The notes below the pieces were generated by a model. That model was not told the DNA's origin and did not search any database. It saw nothing but the letters and a program-made list of their open reading frames with translations. From positions 34,779 to 98,778 of the forward strand of contig NZ_JAQFWQ010000010.1 of NCBI RefSeq assembly GCF_027706725.1: a DNA stretch of 64,000 nucleotides, read 5' to 3'. Source of the DNA: Nocardiopsis endophytica (GTDB lineage: Bacteria; Actinomycetota; Actinomycetes; Streptosporangiales; Streptosporangiaceae). Positions 50,200 to 60,964 of this stretch are shown piece after piece. The translations under genes were made by a program, and so were the position numbers. Within the stretch, counting starts at the first letter, position 1, and each line of letters opens with the position of its first letter.

Positions 50200-51252
50200 T
50201 CATCCCCAGCAGTTCTCCAGGCCCCAGGCGCTGTCCCGGCTCTCCACGCCCTCCACGGCCTCGTCGGTGATCAGCTCGACCCCGGTGTCGACGAAGTCCA
50301 GTCCCTCGCTGGGGGTGGGCGTCGCGCCGGAGTCGGCGTGCTCGGCGACCGCCTCCACGCCCTGCGCGGCCATCTCCATGGGGAACTGCATGGAGGTGGC
50401 CCCCAGCACGCCGCTCTCGACGTTCTCCACTCCCGGGCAGCCGCCGTCGACCGACACGATCGTCACGTCGTCCTCCACGCCCGCGGCCTCCAGCGCCTCG
50501 TAGGCCCCGGCGGCGGCCGGCTCGTTGATCGTGTAGACGAGGTTGAGGTCGGGGTCGCGCTGCAGGAGGTTCTCCATCGCGGTGCGGCCGCCCTCCTCGG
50601 CGCCCTCGGTGACGTCGTGGCCGACGATGCGCTCGTCGTCCTCGTCCCCGATCTGGCCGGGGTCGGCGATGTCCACGCCCAGGCCCTGGAGGAAGCCCTG
50701 GTCGCGGTCCACGTCCACGGCGATCTGGTTGGGGTTGAGGTCGAGCATCGCCACGCGCGGCTCCTCGCCCTCGGCCTCGAAGCGCGCGGCGGCCCACCGG
50801 CCGATGTACTCGCCGGCGAGGAAGTTGTCGGTGGCGAAGGTGGCGTCGACCGCGTCGGCGGGCTCGGTCGGCGTGTCCAGCGCGATCACCATGATCCCGG
50901 CGGCGCGGGCCCGGTCCAGGGCGGGCACGATCGCCTCGGAGTCGTTGGGGGTGATGAGGATGCCGTCGGCCCCGGCGGCGATGAGGTTCTCCACCGCCTG
51001 GACCTGGCCCTCGTTGTCGCCGTCGTACTCCCCGGAGAAGCTCTGCACGCGCACGCCGTGCTCCTCGGCGGCCTCCTCGGCGCCCCCCTTCATCTTGACG
51101 AAGAACGGGTTGGTCTCGGTCTTGGTGATCAGGCCGACGAGGACCTCGCCGTCGTCGGCCGCGCCGTCGGATGAGCAGGCGGTGAGCGAGGCCGCGAGCC
51201 CGGCTGCGGCGGCGGCCGCCAGCGCCCGGCGGGTCCACGGTGCATGCGACAT
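50200..51252 (-). CDS. sugar-binding lipoprotein (FrcB type)
   Basis: A 350-residue periplasmic-binding-protein-like lipoprotein (lipobox LTAC, Cys26). The type I fold is seen in [80 protein letters not shown] and [16 protein letters not shown]. These match the fructose-binding FrcB group. AAGGAG precedes the ATG. It is first gene of the importer operon, divergent from the secreted fructanase. Confidence 0.93.
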   Translation of the reverse strand: MSHAPWTRRALAAAAAAGLAASLTACSSDGAADDGEVLVGLITKTETNPFFVKMKGGAEEAAEEHGVRVQSFSGEYDGDNEGQVQAVENLIAAGADGILITPNDSEAIVPALDRARAAGIMVIALDTPTEPADAVDATFATDNFLAGEYIGRWAAARFEAEGEEPRVAMLDLNPNQIAVDVDRDQGFLQGLGVDIADPGQIGDEDDERIVGHDVTEGAEEGGRTAMENLLQRDPDLNLVYTINEPAAAGAYEALEAAGVEDDVTIVSVDGGCPGVENVESGVLGATSMQFPMEMAAQGVEAVAEHADSGATPTPSEGLDFVDTGVELITDEAVEGVESRDSAWGLENCWG

Positions 51253-51336
51253 GGGGGGACTCCTTCATCGGCGCCCCGCCGTCGGCGGGACGCGGGGGGT
51301 GCGCCTCGTGACTCAGGTCACCGAGACAACGATGAC

Positions 51337-51433
51337 TCGAAAGCTTCAATGAGACTCCGCGTGTATGTCAACCCCCGCCCCCAAAGGCGTTCAACGCCTC
51401 GAAGAGGTCGGTGTCCACCCGTTGACAACGTTG
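51337..51433. promoter_or_regulatory. candidate LacI operators between importer and fructanase genes
   Basis: Three dyads lie in the 337-nt divergent gap. TCGAAAGCTTCAA is at 51337-51349, AGGCGTT-C-AACGCCT (perfect 7-bp arms) at 51385-51399, and CAACGTTG within two GTTGAC repeats at 51426-51433. LacI-family proteins bind such CG- or GC-centred dyads. The regulator is probably the LacI protein encoded after the fructanase gene; which dyad is used is unknown. Confidence 0.5.
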
Positions 51434-51589
51434 ACTCCTGGAGGCAGGGTGATCCACGCCACCGCCCTCCCGACCCCGCCCACCGGCACCCCTCGAAGAC
51501 GCCCCGGACGGGTCAGCGCCGACTCCCCCGGGGCGTGGTTCGCGGTGGGCACACCGCACAGACGCGGAGGGCGAGATCGGAGATCCCTC

Positions 51590-53707
51590 ATGCACCGACG
51601 GTCACGCCCCGGCCCCCGGCCCGGGTCCCCGCCCCCGTCCCGGCCCACCGCCCTGGCGGCCACGGCCGCCCTGGCCACCGGCGCCGCCCTCGCCCTCACC
51701 GGCACGGTCGCGCCGGCGGCCGGAGCCGACCACCCCCACCGGCCCGCGATCCACTTCACCCCGGCGCAGAACTGGATGAACGACCCCAACGGGCTCATCT
51801 ACCACGACGGCGTCTACCACCTGTACTTCCAGTACAACCCCGAGGGCGACCGCTGGGGCAACATGTCCTGGGGCCACGCCACCAGCACCGACCTGATGAC
51901 CTGGGAGGAGCAGCCGCTGGCGCTCCCCTACACCGACGAGGAGCACGTCTTCTCCGGCGGCATCGTCTTCGACGAGCACAACACCAGCGGCCTGGGCACC
52001 GCGGAGGACCCGCCCCTGGTCGCGCTGTACACCAGCGCCTACACCGACTCCTCCGAGCGGCCCGGGATCCAGGCGCAGTCCCTGGCCTACAGCCTCGACG
52101 GCGGCTACACCTGGGAGCGCTACGAGGGCAACCCCGTCCTGGACATCGGCTCGGGCGAGTTCCGCGACCCCAAGGTGTTCTGGTACGAGGAGGGCGGCTA
52201 CTGGGTCATGTCCGCCGTCGTGGCCACCGAGCGCAAGGTGCACTTCTACCGCTCGGACGACCTGGTCGAGTGGGAGTTCCTCAGCGACTTCGGCCCCGCC
52301 CACGCCGTCGGCGGCGTCTGGGAGGTCCCCGACCTGTTCGAACTGCCCGTCGACGGCGACCCCTCCGACACCCGCTGGGTCCTGGTCGTCAACCTCAACC
52401 CCGGATCCGTCGCCGGCGGATCGGGCGCCCAGTACTTCGTCGGCGACTTCGACGGCACCCGGTTCACCCCCGAGCACCTGCTGGAGCCCGGCCCACCCGA
52501 CGGCGAGGTCCTCGCCGACTTCGAGGACGGCTACGGCGACTGGGAGGTCGTCAACGACCTGGACGGCACCGGCGGCGACGGCCCATTCGGCACCGCGCCC
52601 GCCTCCGGGACCCTGCCCGGCCAGCAGGAGGTCGTCGGCTACGAGGGCGACCGCCTGGTCAACACCTTCGTCGGCGGCGACGCCCCGCGCGGGCACGCCA
52701 CCTCACCCGAGTTCACCATCGACCGCGACTTCGTGAACCTGCTCGTGGGCGGCGGCAACAAGCCCAGGACCGGCGAGGGCGGCCATGCCACGGTCGACCT
52801 GGTCGTGGACGGAGAGGTCGTGCGCAGCGCCACCGGCGGCGACACCGAGCACCTGGACTGGGTGTCCTGGGACGTCTCCGACCTCGCCGGCCGGACCGCG
52901 CGGCTGCGCGTGGAGGACGACGCCACCGGCGGGTGGGGGCACGTCCTGCTCGACCACGTGGTCCTCTCCGACGGCCCGGCGGCGGGCCTGGCCGACTACG
53001 ACTGGCTCGACTGGGGCCGCGACTACTACGCCGCCGTCTCCTACAACGACACCCCCGACGACGCCCGCGTCACCATGGCGTGGATGAACAACTGGCAGTA
53101 CGCGCAGGACACCCCCACATCCCCCTGGCGCGGCGCCATGGCACTGCCCCGGCAACTGGAGCTGGAGACCGTCGACGGCCGGCCCCGCCTGGTCCAGAAC
53201 CCCGTCGACCAGCTGGAGTCGCTCTACGGCGAGCCCGTCTACGAGCGCGACCGCACCCAGGTGCCCGCGAGCGGGCTCGACCTGCCGCCCGCCGAGCCCG
53301 GACGGCCCTACCAGGTCGAACTGACCCTGCGGCCCGGCGGGGCCGGGGAGATCGGCCTGCGCGTGCACGAAGGCGCCGACCAGGCCACGGTGGTCGGCTA
53401 CAACACCGCCGCCCAGGAGCTGTTCCTGGACCGCTCCGCCTCCGGCGACACCGGCTTCCACCACGCCTTCACCAGCCGCAGCGCGGTCCCGATGGCCCTG
53501 GAGGACGGGGGAGTCCGGCTGCGCGTGGTCGTGGACACCTCCTCGGTCGAGGTGTTCGCGGCCGGCGGCCGGGCCACGCTCACCGACCTCGTCTTCCCCG
53601 ACCCCGGCGCCACCGGGATCTCCGTCCGCGCCGACGGCGGGGGCGGCTCGGTCGAGGACGTCACCGTCCGACCGCTGGGTCCCGATCCGAGCGGTGCGGC
53701 AGAATGA
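51590..53707 (+). CDS. secreted GH32 fructan hydrolase (levanase/inulinase type) with inserted domain
   Basis: A 705-residue exported enzyme hydrolysing beta-fructosides. The signal peptide ends near residue 46 (APAAGA). GH32 catalytic residues: nucleophile Asp65 in WMNDPNG, Asp193 in FRDPK, and acid/base Glu245 in WEVPDLF, where the usual Cys after the Glu is Val. At about 305-463 a beta-rich domain (FEDGYGDWEVVNDLDGT to HVLLDHVVLSDG) interrupts the propeller. The propeller resumes with YYAAVSYNDTPDDARVTMAW and a C-terminal beta-sandwich with SSVEVFAAGG. The insert may bind substrate. Fructose released would enter via the divergent importer. Confidence 0.93.
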   Translation: MHRRSRPGPRPGSPPPSRPTALAATAALATGAALALTGTVAPAAGADHPHRPAIHFTPAQNWMNDPNGLIYHDGVYHLYFQYNPEGDRWGNMSWGHATSTDLMTWEEQPLALPYTDEEHVFSGGIVFDEHNTSGLGTAEDPPLVALYTSAYTDSSERPGIQAQSLAYSLDGGYTWERYEGNPVLDIGSGEFRDPKVFWYEEGGYWVMSAVVATERKVHFYRSDDLVEWEFLSDFGPAHAVGGVWEVPDLFELPVDGDPSDTRWVLVVNLNPGSVAGGSGAQYFVGDFDGTRFTPEHLLEPGPPDGEVLADFEDGYGDWEVVNDLDGTGGDGPFGTAPASGTLPGQQEVVGYEGDRLVNTFVGGDAPRGHATSPEFTIDRDFVNLLVGGGNKPRTGEGGHATVDLVVDGEVVRSATGGDTEHLDWVSWDVSDLAGRTARLRVEDDATGGWGHVLLDHVVLSDGPAAGLADYDWLDWGRDYYAAVSYNDTPDDARVTMAWMNNWQYAQDTPTSPWRGAMALPRQLELETVDGRPRLVQNPVDQLESLYGEPVYERDRTQVPASGLDLPPAEPGRPYQVELTLRPGGAGEIGLRVHEGADQATVVGYNTAAQELFLDRSASGDTGFHHAFTSRSAVPMALEDGGVRLRVVVDTSSVEVFAAGGRATLTDLVFPDPGATGISVRADGGGGSVEDVTVRPLGPDPSGAAE

Positions 53708-53738
53708 GCCCATCCCCCCGCGGACCCGAGCGGTGATG

Positions 53739-53777
53739 GGCCCCGGGGCGGCACCTTCGCGGTGCCGCCCCGGGGCC
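53739..53777 (+). terminator. hairpin terminator after the fructanase gene
   Basis: GGCCCCGGGGCGGCACC (53739-53755) pairs perfectly with 53761-53777 across TTCGC, 31 nt past the stop and 38 nt before the LacI gene, which therefore probably has its own promoter. Confidence 0.85.
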
Positions 53778-53815
53778 ATACGCCCGGGCGCGCTGCCAGA
53801 GTGTCCGGAGAGTAG

Positions 53816-54889
53816 ATGCAGGTGTCGGTGAGCCAGAGCGAGAGGGACCGGCGGGCCGCGGCCGCAGAACCGGTGCGCCGGGCGACCATGCGCGACGTCG
53901 CGGCGTTGGCCGGGGTGAGCATCAAGACGGTCTCGCGGGTCATCAACGGTGTCTCCACCGTGTCCGACGACCTGCGCGACCGTGTCACCCGCGCCATCGC
54001 CCAGCTCGACTTCCAGCCCAACCTCGCCGCCTCCAGCCTGCGCCGCACGGACGGCGCCACCCGGCAGATCGCCCTGCTGCTGGAGGACGTGGCCAACCCC
54101 TTCTCCGCCACCCTGAGCCGTGCGGTGGAGAACGTGGCCCGCGAGCACGGCACCCTGGTGTTCACGGGCAGCCTGGACGAGGAGCCCCAGCGCGAGCTGG
54201 AGCTGGTGCGCGCCGCCACCCTGCACCGGGTCGACGGGATCATCATCGCCCCGGCCGCCCAGGACCACGGCTACCTGCACCGCGAGATCCGCACCGGCAC
54301 GCCGGTGGTGTTCGTGGACCGGCCGCCGCGGGGCCTGGTCGCCGACTCGGTGCTGGCCACCAACGCCGAGGGGGCCAGGGAGGCGGTCCTGCACCTGGCC
54401 GACCACGGGCACACCGAGATCGCCTTCCTGGGCGACGAGACCTCCATCGCCACGGCCGGCGAGCGGCTGGCGGGCTACCGGCGCGCACTGGCCGAGCGCG
54501 GCCTGCCCGAGCGCCCCGGTCGGGTGGCCATGGACCTGCCCGACCCCGAGACCGCGGCCCGGGCGCTGGCCGCCATGCTCGACTCCGACCACCCGCCCCA
54601 GGCCCTGTTCACCGCACAGAACCTCGTGACCATCGGCGCCATCCAGACCCTGCAGGAGCGGGGCCTGCACCAGGATGTGGCCGTGGTCGGCTTCGACGAC
54701 TTCCCCATGGCCGACCTGCTGGTGCCCCGGGTGAGCGTGGTCGCCCAGGACGTGATGCGCATCGGGACGCTGGCGGTCCAGCGCCTCTTCAAGCGCATCG
54801 CGGGCGACGACGGCCCGTGCCGGGAGGAGCGGGTGCCGACCACGCTCATCCCGCGCGGCTCCGGGGAGATCCCGCCGCCGGGACGCTGA
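53816..54889 (+). CDS. LacI-family regulator
   Basis: A 357-residue repressor. The helix-turn-helix (about residues 24-46) reads TMRDVAALAGVSIKTVSRVI, with the hinge LDFQPNLAASSLRR. The sugar-binding core has IALLLEDVANPFSATLSRAV, VDGIIIAPAAQDH, VFVDRPPRGL and VVGFDDFPMADLLVPRVSVV. GGAG lies 5 nt upstream of the GTAG preceding the ATG. Location next to the fructanase and importer makes it their likely fructose- or fructoside-responsive regulator. Confidence 0.9.
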   Translation: MQVSVSQSERDRRAAAAEPVRRATMRDVAALAGVSIKTVSRVINGVSTVSDDLRDRVTRAIAQLDFQPNLAASSLRRTDGATRQIALLLEDVANPFSATLSRAVENVAREHGTLVFTGSLDEEPQRELELVRAATLHRVDGIIIAPAAQDHGYLHREIRTGTPVVFVDRPPRGLVADSVLATNAEGAREAVLHLADHGHTEIAFLGDETSIATAGERLAGYRRALAERGLPERPGRVAMDLPDPETAARALAAMLDSDHPPQALFTAQNLVTIGAIQTLQERGLHQDVAVVGFDDFPMADLLVPRVSVVAQDVMRIGTLAVQRLFKRIAGDDGPCREERVPTTLIPRGSGEIPPPGR

Positions 54890-55020
54890 TGGCCGGTGTC
54901 GGCCGCGTTCCGACGCTCGCCCACCGGATCGTGAGGCGCTTCGCCGAGCGGATGGGGGCTTCGGCACCGCTTGGACCACCGGTCCCCCCGTCGGCGGCCG
55001 GGCACCGTCGGCGCGGGCGC

Positions 55021-55812
55021 TCACCCCGCCAGGAGGCCGGGCGCCCACAGCGCGGCCGCCGCGGTGCCCGCCGCCACGGCGAGGACGGCGGCGCCGAACG
55101 CCTTCTGCAACCGGTCGGCCGCGATCCGGCGGGACAGCCTCCCGGCCGCGAGGGAGGTCGCCACCGCGGCCGCCGCGAACCCGGCGATGACGCCCGCGTC
55201 CGCCCCGTCGACGGGTGCCGCCCCCAGGTGTGCGCTGAGCCCGGACGCGGAGTTGAGCGCCACCACGACGAGCGACGTCGCCACGGCCTCGGCGGCGTCG
55301 AGCCCCAGGAGGAGGGTGAGCGCGGGCACGACCGCGAACCCGCCGCCCACCCCGAACAGGCCCGTGAGCAGGCCCACCGCCGCACCGGCGAGCGCCGCCT
55401 TCGGGAGGCACCTGCGGATGTCGACCCCGCCCGCGCCGGTTCGGCACACACCGCCCGCGTCGGAGGACGAGGCGAGCATGCGCACGGCCACCACGGCCAT
55501 GACGGCGGCGAAGCCGAGCATGAGCCAGCGCTCGGGGAGCTGCCGCCCGATCGCCGTCCCCGCGTAGGCCGCCGGGAGGCCCGGTACGGCGAACGCGAGC
55601 GCGACGCCCCAGCGGATCCGGCGCTGCCGCAGGCGGGGGAGGATCCCGGAGACGGCGGAGGCCCCGACGACGGCGAGCGAGGCCGGGATGGCGGCGTGGA
55701 CGGACATGCCGACGCCGAACACCAGGGCGGGTACCGCGAGGACCGATCCGCCCGCGCCGAGCAGCCCCATCAGGATGCCGACGGCCACGCCGGAGGCGAT
55801 CGCCGCTAACAC
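55021..55812 (-). CDS. TauE/SafE-family sulfite/sulfonate exporter
   Basis: A 263-residue membrane protein with about eight helices in two repeats, each opening with a Gly-rich motif: GILMGLLGAGGSVLAVPALV and VGLLTGLFGVGGGFAVVPAL. Family members export sulfite, thiosulfate or sulfoacetate. The GTG start at 55812 is 34 nt after the rhodanese gene, so the two are an operon. In this sulfur locus, export of sulfite or thiosulfate made by persulfide oxidation is the likely job. Confidence 0.9.
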   Translation of the reverse strand: MLAAIASGVAVGILMGLLGAGGSVLAVPALVFGVGMSVHAAIPASLAVVGASAVSGILPRLRQRRIRWGVALAFAVPGLPAAYAGTAIGRQLPERWLMLGFAAVMAVVAVRMLASSSDAGGVCRTGAGGVDIRRCLPKAALAGAAVGLLTGLFGVGGGFAVVPALTLLLGLDAAEAVATSLVVVALNSASGLSAHLGAAPVDGADAGVIAGFAAAAVATSLAAGRLSRRIAADRLQKAFGAAVLAVAAGTAAAALWAPGLLAG

Positions 55813-55846
55813 GCCCGGCTCCGGAGCGCGCGACAGCCGTCGGGGC

Positions 55847-56470
55847 TCACCGGCCCTCCCCGGTGGCCTCGGCGGAGCCGGACGCGGCCGGGCCGGTCAG
55901 GGCGGAGAGCGTCGCCCCCGAGTCGCCGGAGGCGGCGCGGTTCCACGGCAGGAGTCCCAGGACGCGGGCCATGGCGCAGGTGTCGCTGACCGCCGCGAAC
56001 ACCAGGCCCGCGCCGATGAACGCGGCGACCCAGGTCAGCGGCGGGTAGGCGAGCCCGGCCAGGACCGAGACGAGGACGATGGACCCGGCGGTGAAGCGGA
56101 CCTGCCGCTCCATGGCCCAGGTCCCGCGCCCCTTCTCGACCGGCGCCCCGGCGGCCTGCCAGGCGGTGATACCGCCCTGGAGGACCCCGACCCCGGTGAG
56201 CCCTGCCGCGTCGATGAGCTTTCGGGCCTCTTCGGCGCGCATGCCCGAGCGGCAGACCAGAACGACGGGGTCGGAGTGGTCGGCGGCGAGGTCGGCCCGG
56301 CGCTCGCGAAGCAGGTCGAGGGGAACGTTGGAGGAGCCGGGGATGTGGAGCGAGGCGAACTCGCCGGGGGTGCGGACGTCGATCAGGCGGGTGCGGGGGT
56401 CGTCCCGCTTCAGCGCACGCGCCTCATCGACGGTGAGAGCGGCGGGGGTGGAGGGAGTGTGGTCGGTCAT
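55847..56470 (-). CDS. rhodanese-domain protein with C-terminal membrane segment
   Basis: A 207-residue protein. The rhodanese domain (residues 10-115) carries DVRTPGEFASLHIPGSSNVP and the active-site Cys in VLVCRSGMRAEEARKL. It is followed by a DUF2892-type pair of helices (FTAGSIVLVSVLAGLAYPPL, TWVAAFIGAGLVFAAVSDTC) and an Ala-rich tail. It would move sulfane sulfur at the membrane. It precedes the TauE exporter and follows the MBL/rhodanese gene on the same strand. Confidence 0.9.
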   Translation of the reverse strand: MTDHTPSTPAALTVDEARALKRDDPRTRLIDVRTPGEFASLHIPGSSNVPLDLLRERRADLAADHSDPVVLVCRSGMRAEEARKLIDAAGLTGVGVLQGGITAWQAAGAPVEKGRGTWAMERQVRFTAGSIVLVSVLAGLAYPPLTWVAAFIGAGLVFAAVSDTCAMARVLGLLPWNRAASGDSGATLSALTGPAASGSAEATGEGR

Positions 56471-56595
56471 GGTTCCTCGATCTCGTTGAAGGGGATACGG
56501 GGTCGGGTCGGCAGGCCGCCGGAGTGCGGCGGAGAGCGCGGCGACGACGAAAGTCGGCGGCCGTAGAAGGCGCGCGGATAGGCGGGTGTGCCCCG

Positions 56596-56659
56596 CGTTG
56601 ATCTCGGGAGAACCGCCCCTAAAACCGCGCCGGTAGCGTCGTTTTCCCCGAGATCAACG
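56596..56659. repeat. 64-nt palindromic repeat, copy F (subfamily I)
   Basis: CGTTGATCTCGGG (56596-56608) pairs with CCCGAGATCAACG (56647-56659); the minus-strand core has ACGACGCTACCGGCGC. It lies inside the 486-nt gap 56471-56956 between the MBL/rhodanese stop and the rhodanese start; the rest of that gap shows no gene. Confidence 0.85.
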
Positions 56660-56956
56660 ACGCAGGAGCGGCGCTCGGCAGCGGAGTAGGAGAGGCTGGG
56701 CGCCCTGCGGTCCGACCGCCCATCCGCGCAGCGGTAGCGCTGTCGGGTGCGGGTGTCCGGGGGTCGCCGTAAAGGGCGGCGACGGGGACACCAGGGCGGT
56801 TCCCCGAGCCTGCTCGTCGGCCGCCGGAGTGCACGGCAGGGGCGAGAACGACGCGGGCGGCCGGGGCCCGGGAGCGGGGGCCATCAAGGGCGGTGGAATC
56901 GCCGCCTCTCCGCGGCGGAGGCTGCCCTTTCACCACCCCGAAGGCCCGACGCCCCG

Positions 56957-58351
56957 TCAGGCCGCGACCATCGGCACGCCCTCGGGCTCCGCGTGGGCGA
57001 AGGCGTCGTCCACGAGGACCACCCGCCGCCCCGCGCGGGACAGCAGCGACGCCGCCGCCGTCGCCCGGTAGCCGCTGCCGCAGTGCACCCACACCGCCCC
57101 GGCCGGGACCTCGTCGAGGCGCGCCGCCAGTTCCGGCAGCGGGATGTGCACCGCGCCCCGCACGTGCGAGGCGTCCCACTCGTTCTTCAGTCGCACGTCG
57201 AGCACGACGTCCGGGCCGGGCAGCCCATCGGGCACCGACCCGCTGAGCGCGTCGGCGAGCCCGCCGAAGGTGGCCGTGGGCAGCGAGGCGAGCTGCTCGG
57301 GCGAGGCGGCCAGCTCCTCCGGCTCACCGGTGGCAGCGGCGGCGACGCGGTCGATGCCGATGCGCACCAGCTCCCGGCGGGCCTGCGCCACCTGGTCGGG
57401 CGTCTCGCCGAGCAGCGTCAGCGGCGCGCCCCACTCGATCATCCAGCCCAGCCAGGTCGCCATCGGCCCGTCGAGCCCCAGGCTCACCGTCCCCGCCAGG
57501 TGGGACCCGACGTAGGCCTTGCGGTTGCGCAGGTCCACCACCCATTCGCCGCGCTCCAGCCGGTCGCGCAGCTCCTCCGGGTCGGCCTGGGCCGGGGCGC
57601 GCAGGTCGACGGGCTCGGGCCCGGCGAGGTTGGCCACGCCCATGTGCGCGTAGTACGCGGGGTAGGCGTCGAGCCCGGCCAGGGTCTCCCGGACGAAGTC
57701 GTCGGCGGCCAGGCGCAGCGCCGGGTTGTGCTCCTTCTCCCGCCCGAGCGTGGAGTCGTCGCCGGAGGCCTGGGTGGCCGAGCAGAAGCTCCCGAAGCCG
57801 TGGGTCGGCCAGACGCGTGCGCCGTCGGGCAGCAGCTCGGCGAGGCGGCGGGCGGAGGCGTGCTGGTGGCGGGCCAGGTCCTCGGCGTGGTGGTGGCCGA
57901 GCAGGTCGGTGCGGCCGGTGGTGCCGAAGAGCAGGGAGCCGCCGGTGAACACGCCTTCGACGCCGTCCGGCCCTTCGAGCGCGTAGGAGAGGTGGTGGAA
58001 GGTGTGGCCCGGGGTGGCGAGCACCTTGACGCGCATGGCGGGCGAGATGTCGAGGACGTCGCCGTCGGAGAGCGGGACGCGCTCGAAGGGGACCTCGTCG
58101 GCGGCGGCGACCCCGTAGGCGGCGCCGGTCAGGCGGGAGAGTTCGAGGCCGCCGGAGACGTAGTCGTTGTGGATGTGGGTCTCCAGGACGTGGGTGATGC
58201 GCACGTCCAGGCGCCCGGCCAGGGCGAGGACCCGGTCGACGTCGCGCTGCGGGTCGACGACGAGCGCCGTGGAGCCGTCGGTGGCGAGGTAGCTGCGGTC
58301 CCCCAGGGACGAGGTGCTGATGACGTGGACGTCGATGGCCGAGGTGGTCAT
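56957..58351 (-). CDS. metallo-beta-lactamase-fold persulfide dioxygenase fused to rhodanese domains
   Basis: A 464-residue fusion. The N-terminal MBL domain has VLETHIHNDYVSGG, with Tyr where ETHE1-type enzymes have a third His, then LATPGHTFHHLSY and VWPTHGFGSFC. Two rhodanese domains follow: the first (WVVDLRNRKAYVGSHLAGTV) lacks an obvious catalytic Cys, the second has it in VWVHCGSGYRATAAASLL. CstB-like proteins of this architecture oxidise persulfides to thiosulfate or sulfite. GGAGG precedes the ATG. A CsoR-type operator lies upstream and the CstR-like gene is 185 nt away. Confidence 0.9.
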   Translation of the reverse strand: MTTSAIDVHVISTSSLGDRSYLATDGSTALVVDPQRDVDRVLALAGRLDVRITHVLETHIHNDYVSGGLELSRLTGAAYGVAAADEVPFERVPLSDGDVLDISPAMRVKVLATPGHTFHHLSYALEGPDGVEGVFTGGSLLFGTTGRTDLLGHHHAEDLARHQHASARRLAELLPDGARVWPTHGFGSFCSATQASGDDSTLGREKEHNPALRLAADDFVRETLAGLDAYPAYYAHMGVANLAGPEPVDLRAPAQADPEELRDRLERGEWVVDLRNRKAYVGSHLAGTVSLGLDGPMATWLGWMIEWGAPLTLLGETPDQVAQARRELVRIGIDRVAAAATGEPEELAASPEQLASLPTATFGGLADALSGSVPDGLPGPDVVLDVRLKNEWDASHVRGAVHIPLPELAARLDEVPAGAVWVHCGSGYRATAAASLLSRAGRRVVLVDDAFAHAEPEGVPMVAA

Positions 58352-58474
58352 GTGGGCCTCCGTTTCGGGTGCGGGCGGGGTCGGCGGGGATCGGGGCGGG
58401 GCGGGGCAGGGCGGGTGAGCGGGGCGGCAGGCGAGCGCGGATACTCTCCGCGCGCGTTGACTACTGCTGGTCAC

Positions 58475-58491
58475 ACACCCCGGGGGGGTAT
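58475..58491 (-). promoter_or_regulatory. CsoR/CstR-type operator upstream of the MBL/rhodanese gene
   Basis: Read on the minus strand, ATACCCCCCCGGGGTGT (58475-58491) has the TAC-C-run/G-run-GT form of CsoR-family sites. It lies between the sensor gene and the enzyme gene. Confidence 0.6.
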
Positions 58492-58536
58492 GCGCGGGGC
58501 AAAAAAGGACGGCGCGCGAGCGCGCCGGATCCTCGG

Positions 58537-59825
<1,289 letters not shown>

Positions 59826-59847
59826 CCTATGGCCGGTCGACGGATTC

Positions 59848-59899
59848 TCGTCGGATTGACGAAAAAACGCCGGAGGGCTTATCGTCGCACTGACGATAA
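59848..59899. promoter_or_regulatory. paired TCGTC-N5-GACGA operators
   Basis: TTATCGTC-N5-GACGATAA (59879-59899) is a perfect 8-bp dyad; TCGTC-N5-GACGA (59848-59862) repeats its core with the same spacer. They are 34 bp apart centre to centre, in the 86-nt gap between the divergent NrtR and SPFH genes, with one site near each start. Confidence 0.8.
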
Positions 59900-59911
59900 A
59901 AGGAGGCCGTC

Positions 59912-60964
59912 ATGGGCACCATCCGCACCTACCCCGGGCTGCGCCACTACCTCGGCACGGCGACGGACCACGTCGTGCACCTGAGCCGCGGCGAGGTCCG
60001 CCGCCAGGGGGTCGGGCGGTCGTTCTGGTTCCGGCCGAACACCGTGCTCAGCGAGGTGCCGGCCACCGACCAGGAGCTGCCGGTCCTCTTCCACGCCATC
60101 ACCCGGGACCAGCAGGACGTGACCGTCCAGGCGAACATCACCTACCGGTTCGCCGACCCGGTGCTGGCCTCCCGGCGGCTCGACTTCGGGATCTTCCCCG
60201 TCGCGGACGACGGCGGGCAGGCGAAGGGGCGCGAGCAGGCCGGGGTGATCGTCGGGCAGCTCGCGCAGTCCGCCGCCGTCGACGCCGTCACCGCGCTGGA
60301 GCTCGCCGAGGCGCTGGAGACCGGCGTCGCCCGGGTCCGCGAGGCGCTCACCGCGGGCCTGCGGGACGACACGCGGCTGAGCGCCACCGGCATCGAAGTG
60401 CTCGGCGTGCGGGTGCTCGCGGTCCGGCCCGAGGCCGATGTGGAGAAGGCGCTGCAGACCCCCGTGCGCGAGCGGCTCCAGGCCGAGGCCGACCGCGCCA
60501 CCTACGAGCGGCGGGCGGTGGCCGTCGAGCGCGAGCGGGCCATCTCGGAGAACGAGCTCGCCAGCCAGATCGAACTCGCCACCCGGCGCGAGCGCCTCGT
60601 CGCCCAGGAGGGCGCGAACAAGCAGCGCGAGGCCAGCGAGGCCGCCGCGGCGGCGCTCATCTCCTCGCGGGCGTGGGCCGAGCGCCGCGGGATCGAGACG
60701 GACGCCAAGGCGGCCGAAACGCGCGAGCTGGGCGCGGCCGAAGCGGCCAAGGAGGCCGAGATCATGCAGGTCTACGCAAGCCTCGGGCGCGACGTGCTCA
60801 CCGCGCTCGCGTTGCGCGACGCGGCCGGCGCGCTGCCGGCGGTCGGCAGCATCACCATCACGCCCGACCTGGTCTCCGGGCTCCTGGGCGCCCTCGCCGA
60901 CCGCGGCGCGGCCCCGCCCGAGGACGACGGCACCGCCCCCGCGTCCGGCCGGGACGCCCGGTGA
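59912..60964 (+). CDS. SPFH/band 7-domain protein
   Basis: A 350-residue stomatin/prohibitin-like protein. The SPFH domain (about residues 10-185) has SVEVR-type strands such as VTVQANITYRFADPVLASRR and LSATGIEVLGVRVLAVRPEA. A long charged coiled coil (AEADRATYERRAVAVERERA to AAKEAEIMQVYASLGRD) and a short tail follow. No membrane helix is visible at the N terminus, unlike typical stomatins, so it may be a soluble ring-forming scaffold. AGGAGG lies 6 nt upstream of the ATG. Its stop overlaps the NAD-kinase-like gene. Confidence 0.88.
   Translation: MGTIRTYPGLRHYLGTATDHVVHLSRGEVRRQGVGRSFWFRPNTVLSEVPATDQELPVLFHAITRDQQDVTVQANITYRFADPVLASRRLDFGIFPVADDGGQAKGREQAGVIVGQLAQSAAVDAVTALELAEALETGVARVREALTAGLRDDTRLSATGIEVLGVRVLAVRPEADVEKALQTPVRERLQAEADRATYERRAVAVERERAISENELASQIELATRRERLVAQEGANKQREASEAAAAALISSRAWAERRGIETDAKAAETRELGAAEAAKEAEIMQVYASLGRDVLTALALRDAAGALPAVGSITITPDLVSGLLGALADRGAAPPEDDGTAPASGRDAR

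Noticed and set aside
52703..55447. 914-aa minus-strand frame across the fructanase and LacI genes
   Set aside because: Antisense shadow of two well-supported genes; low-complexity product.
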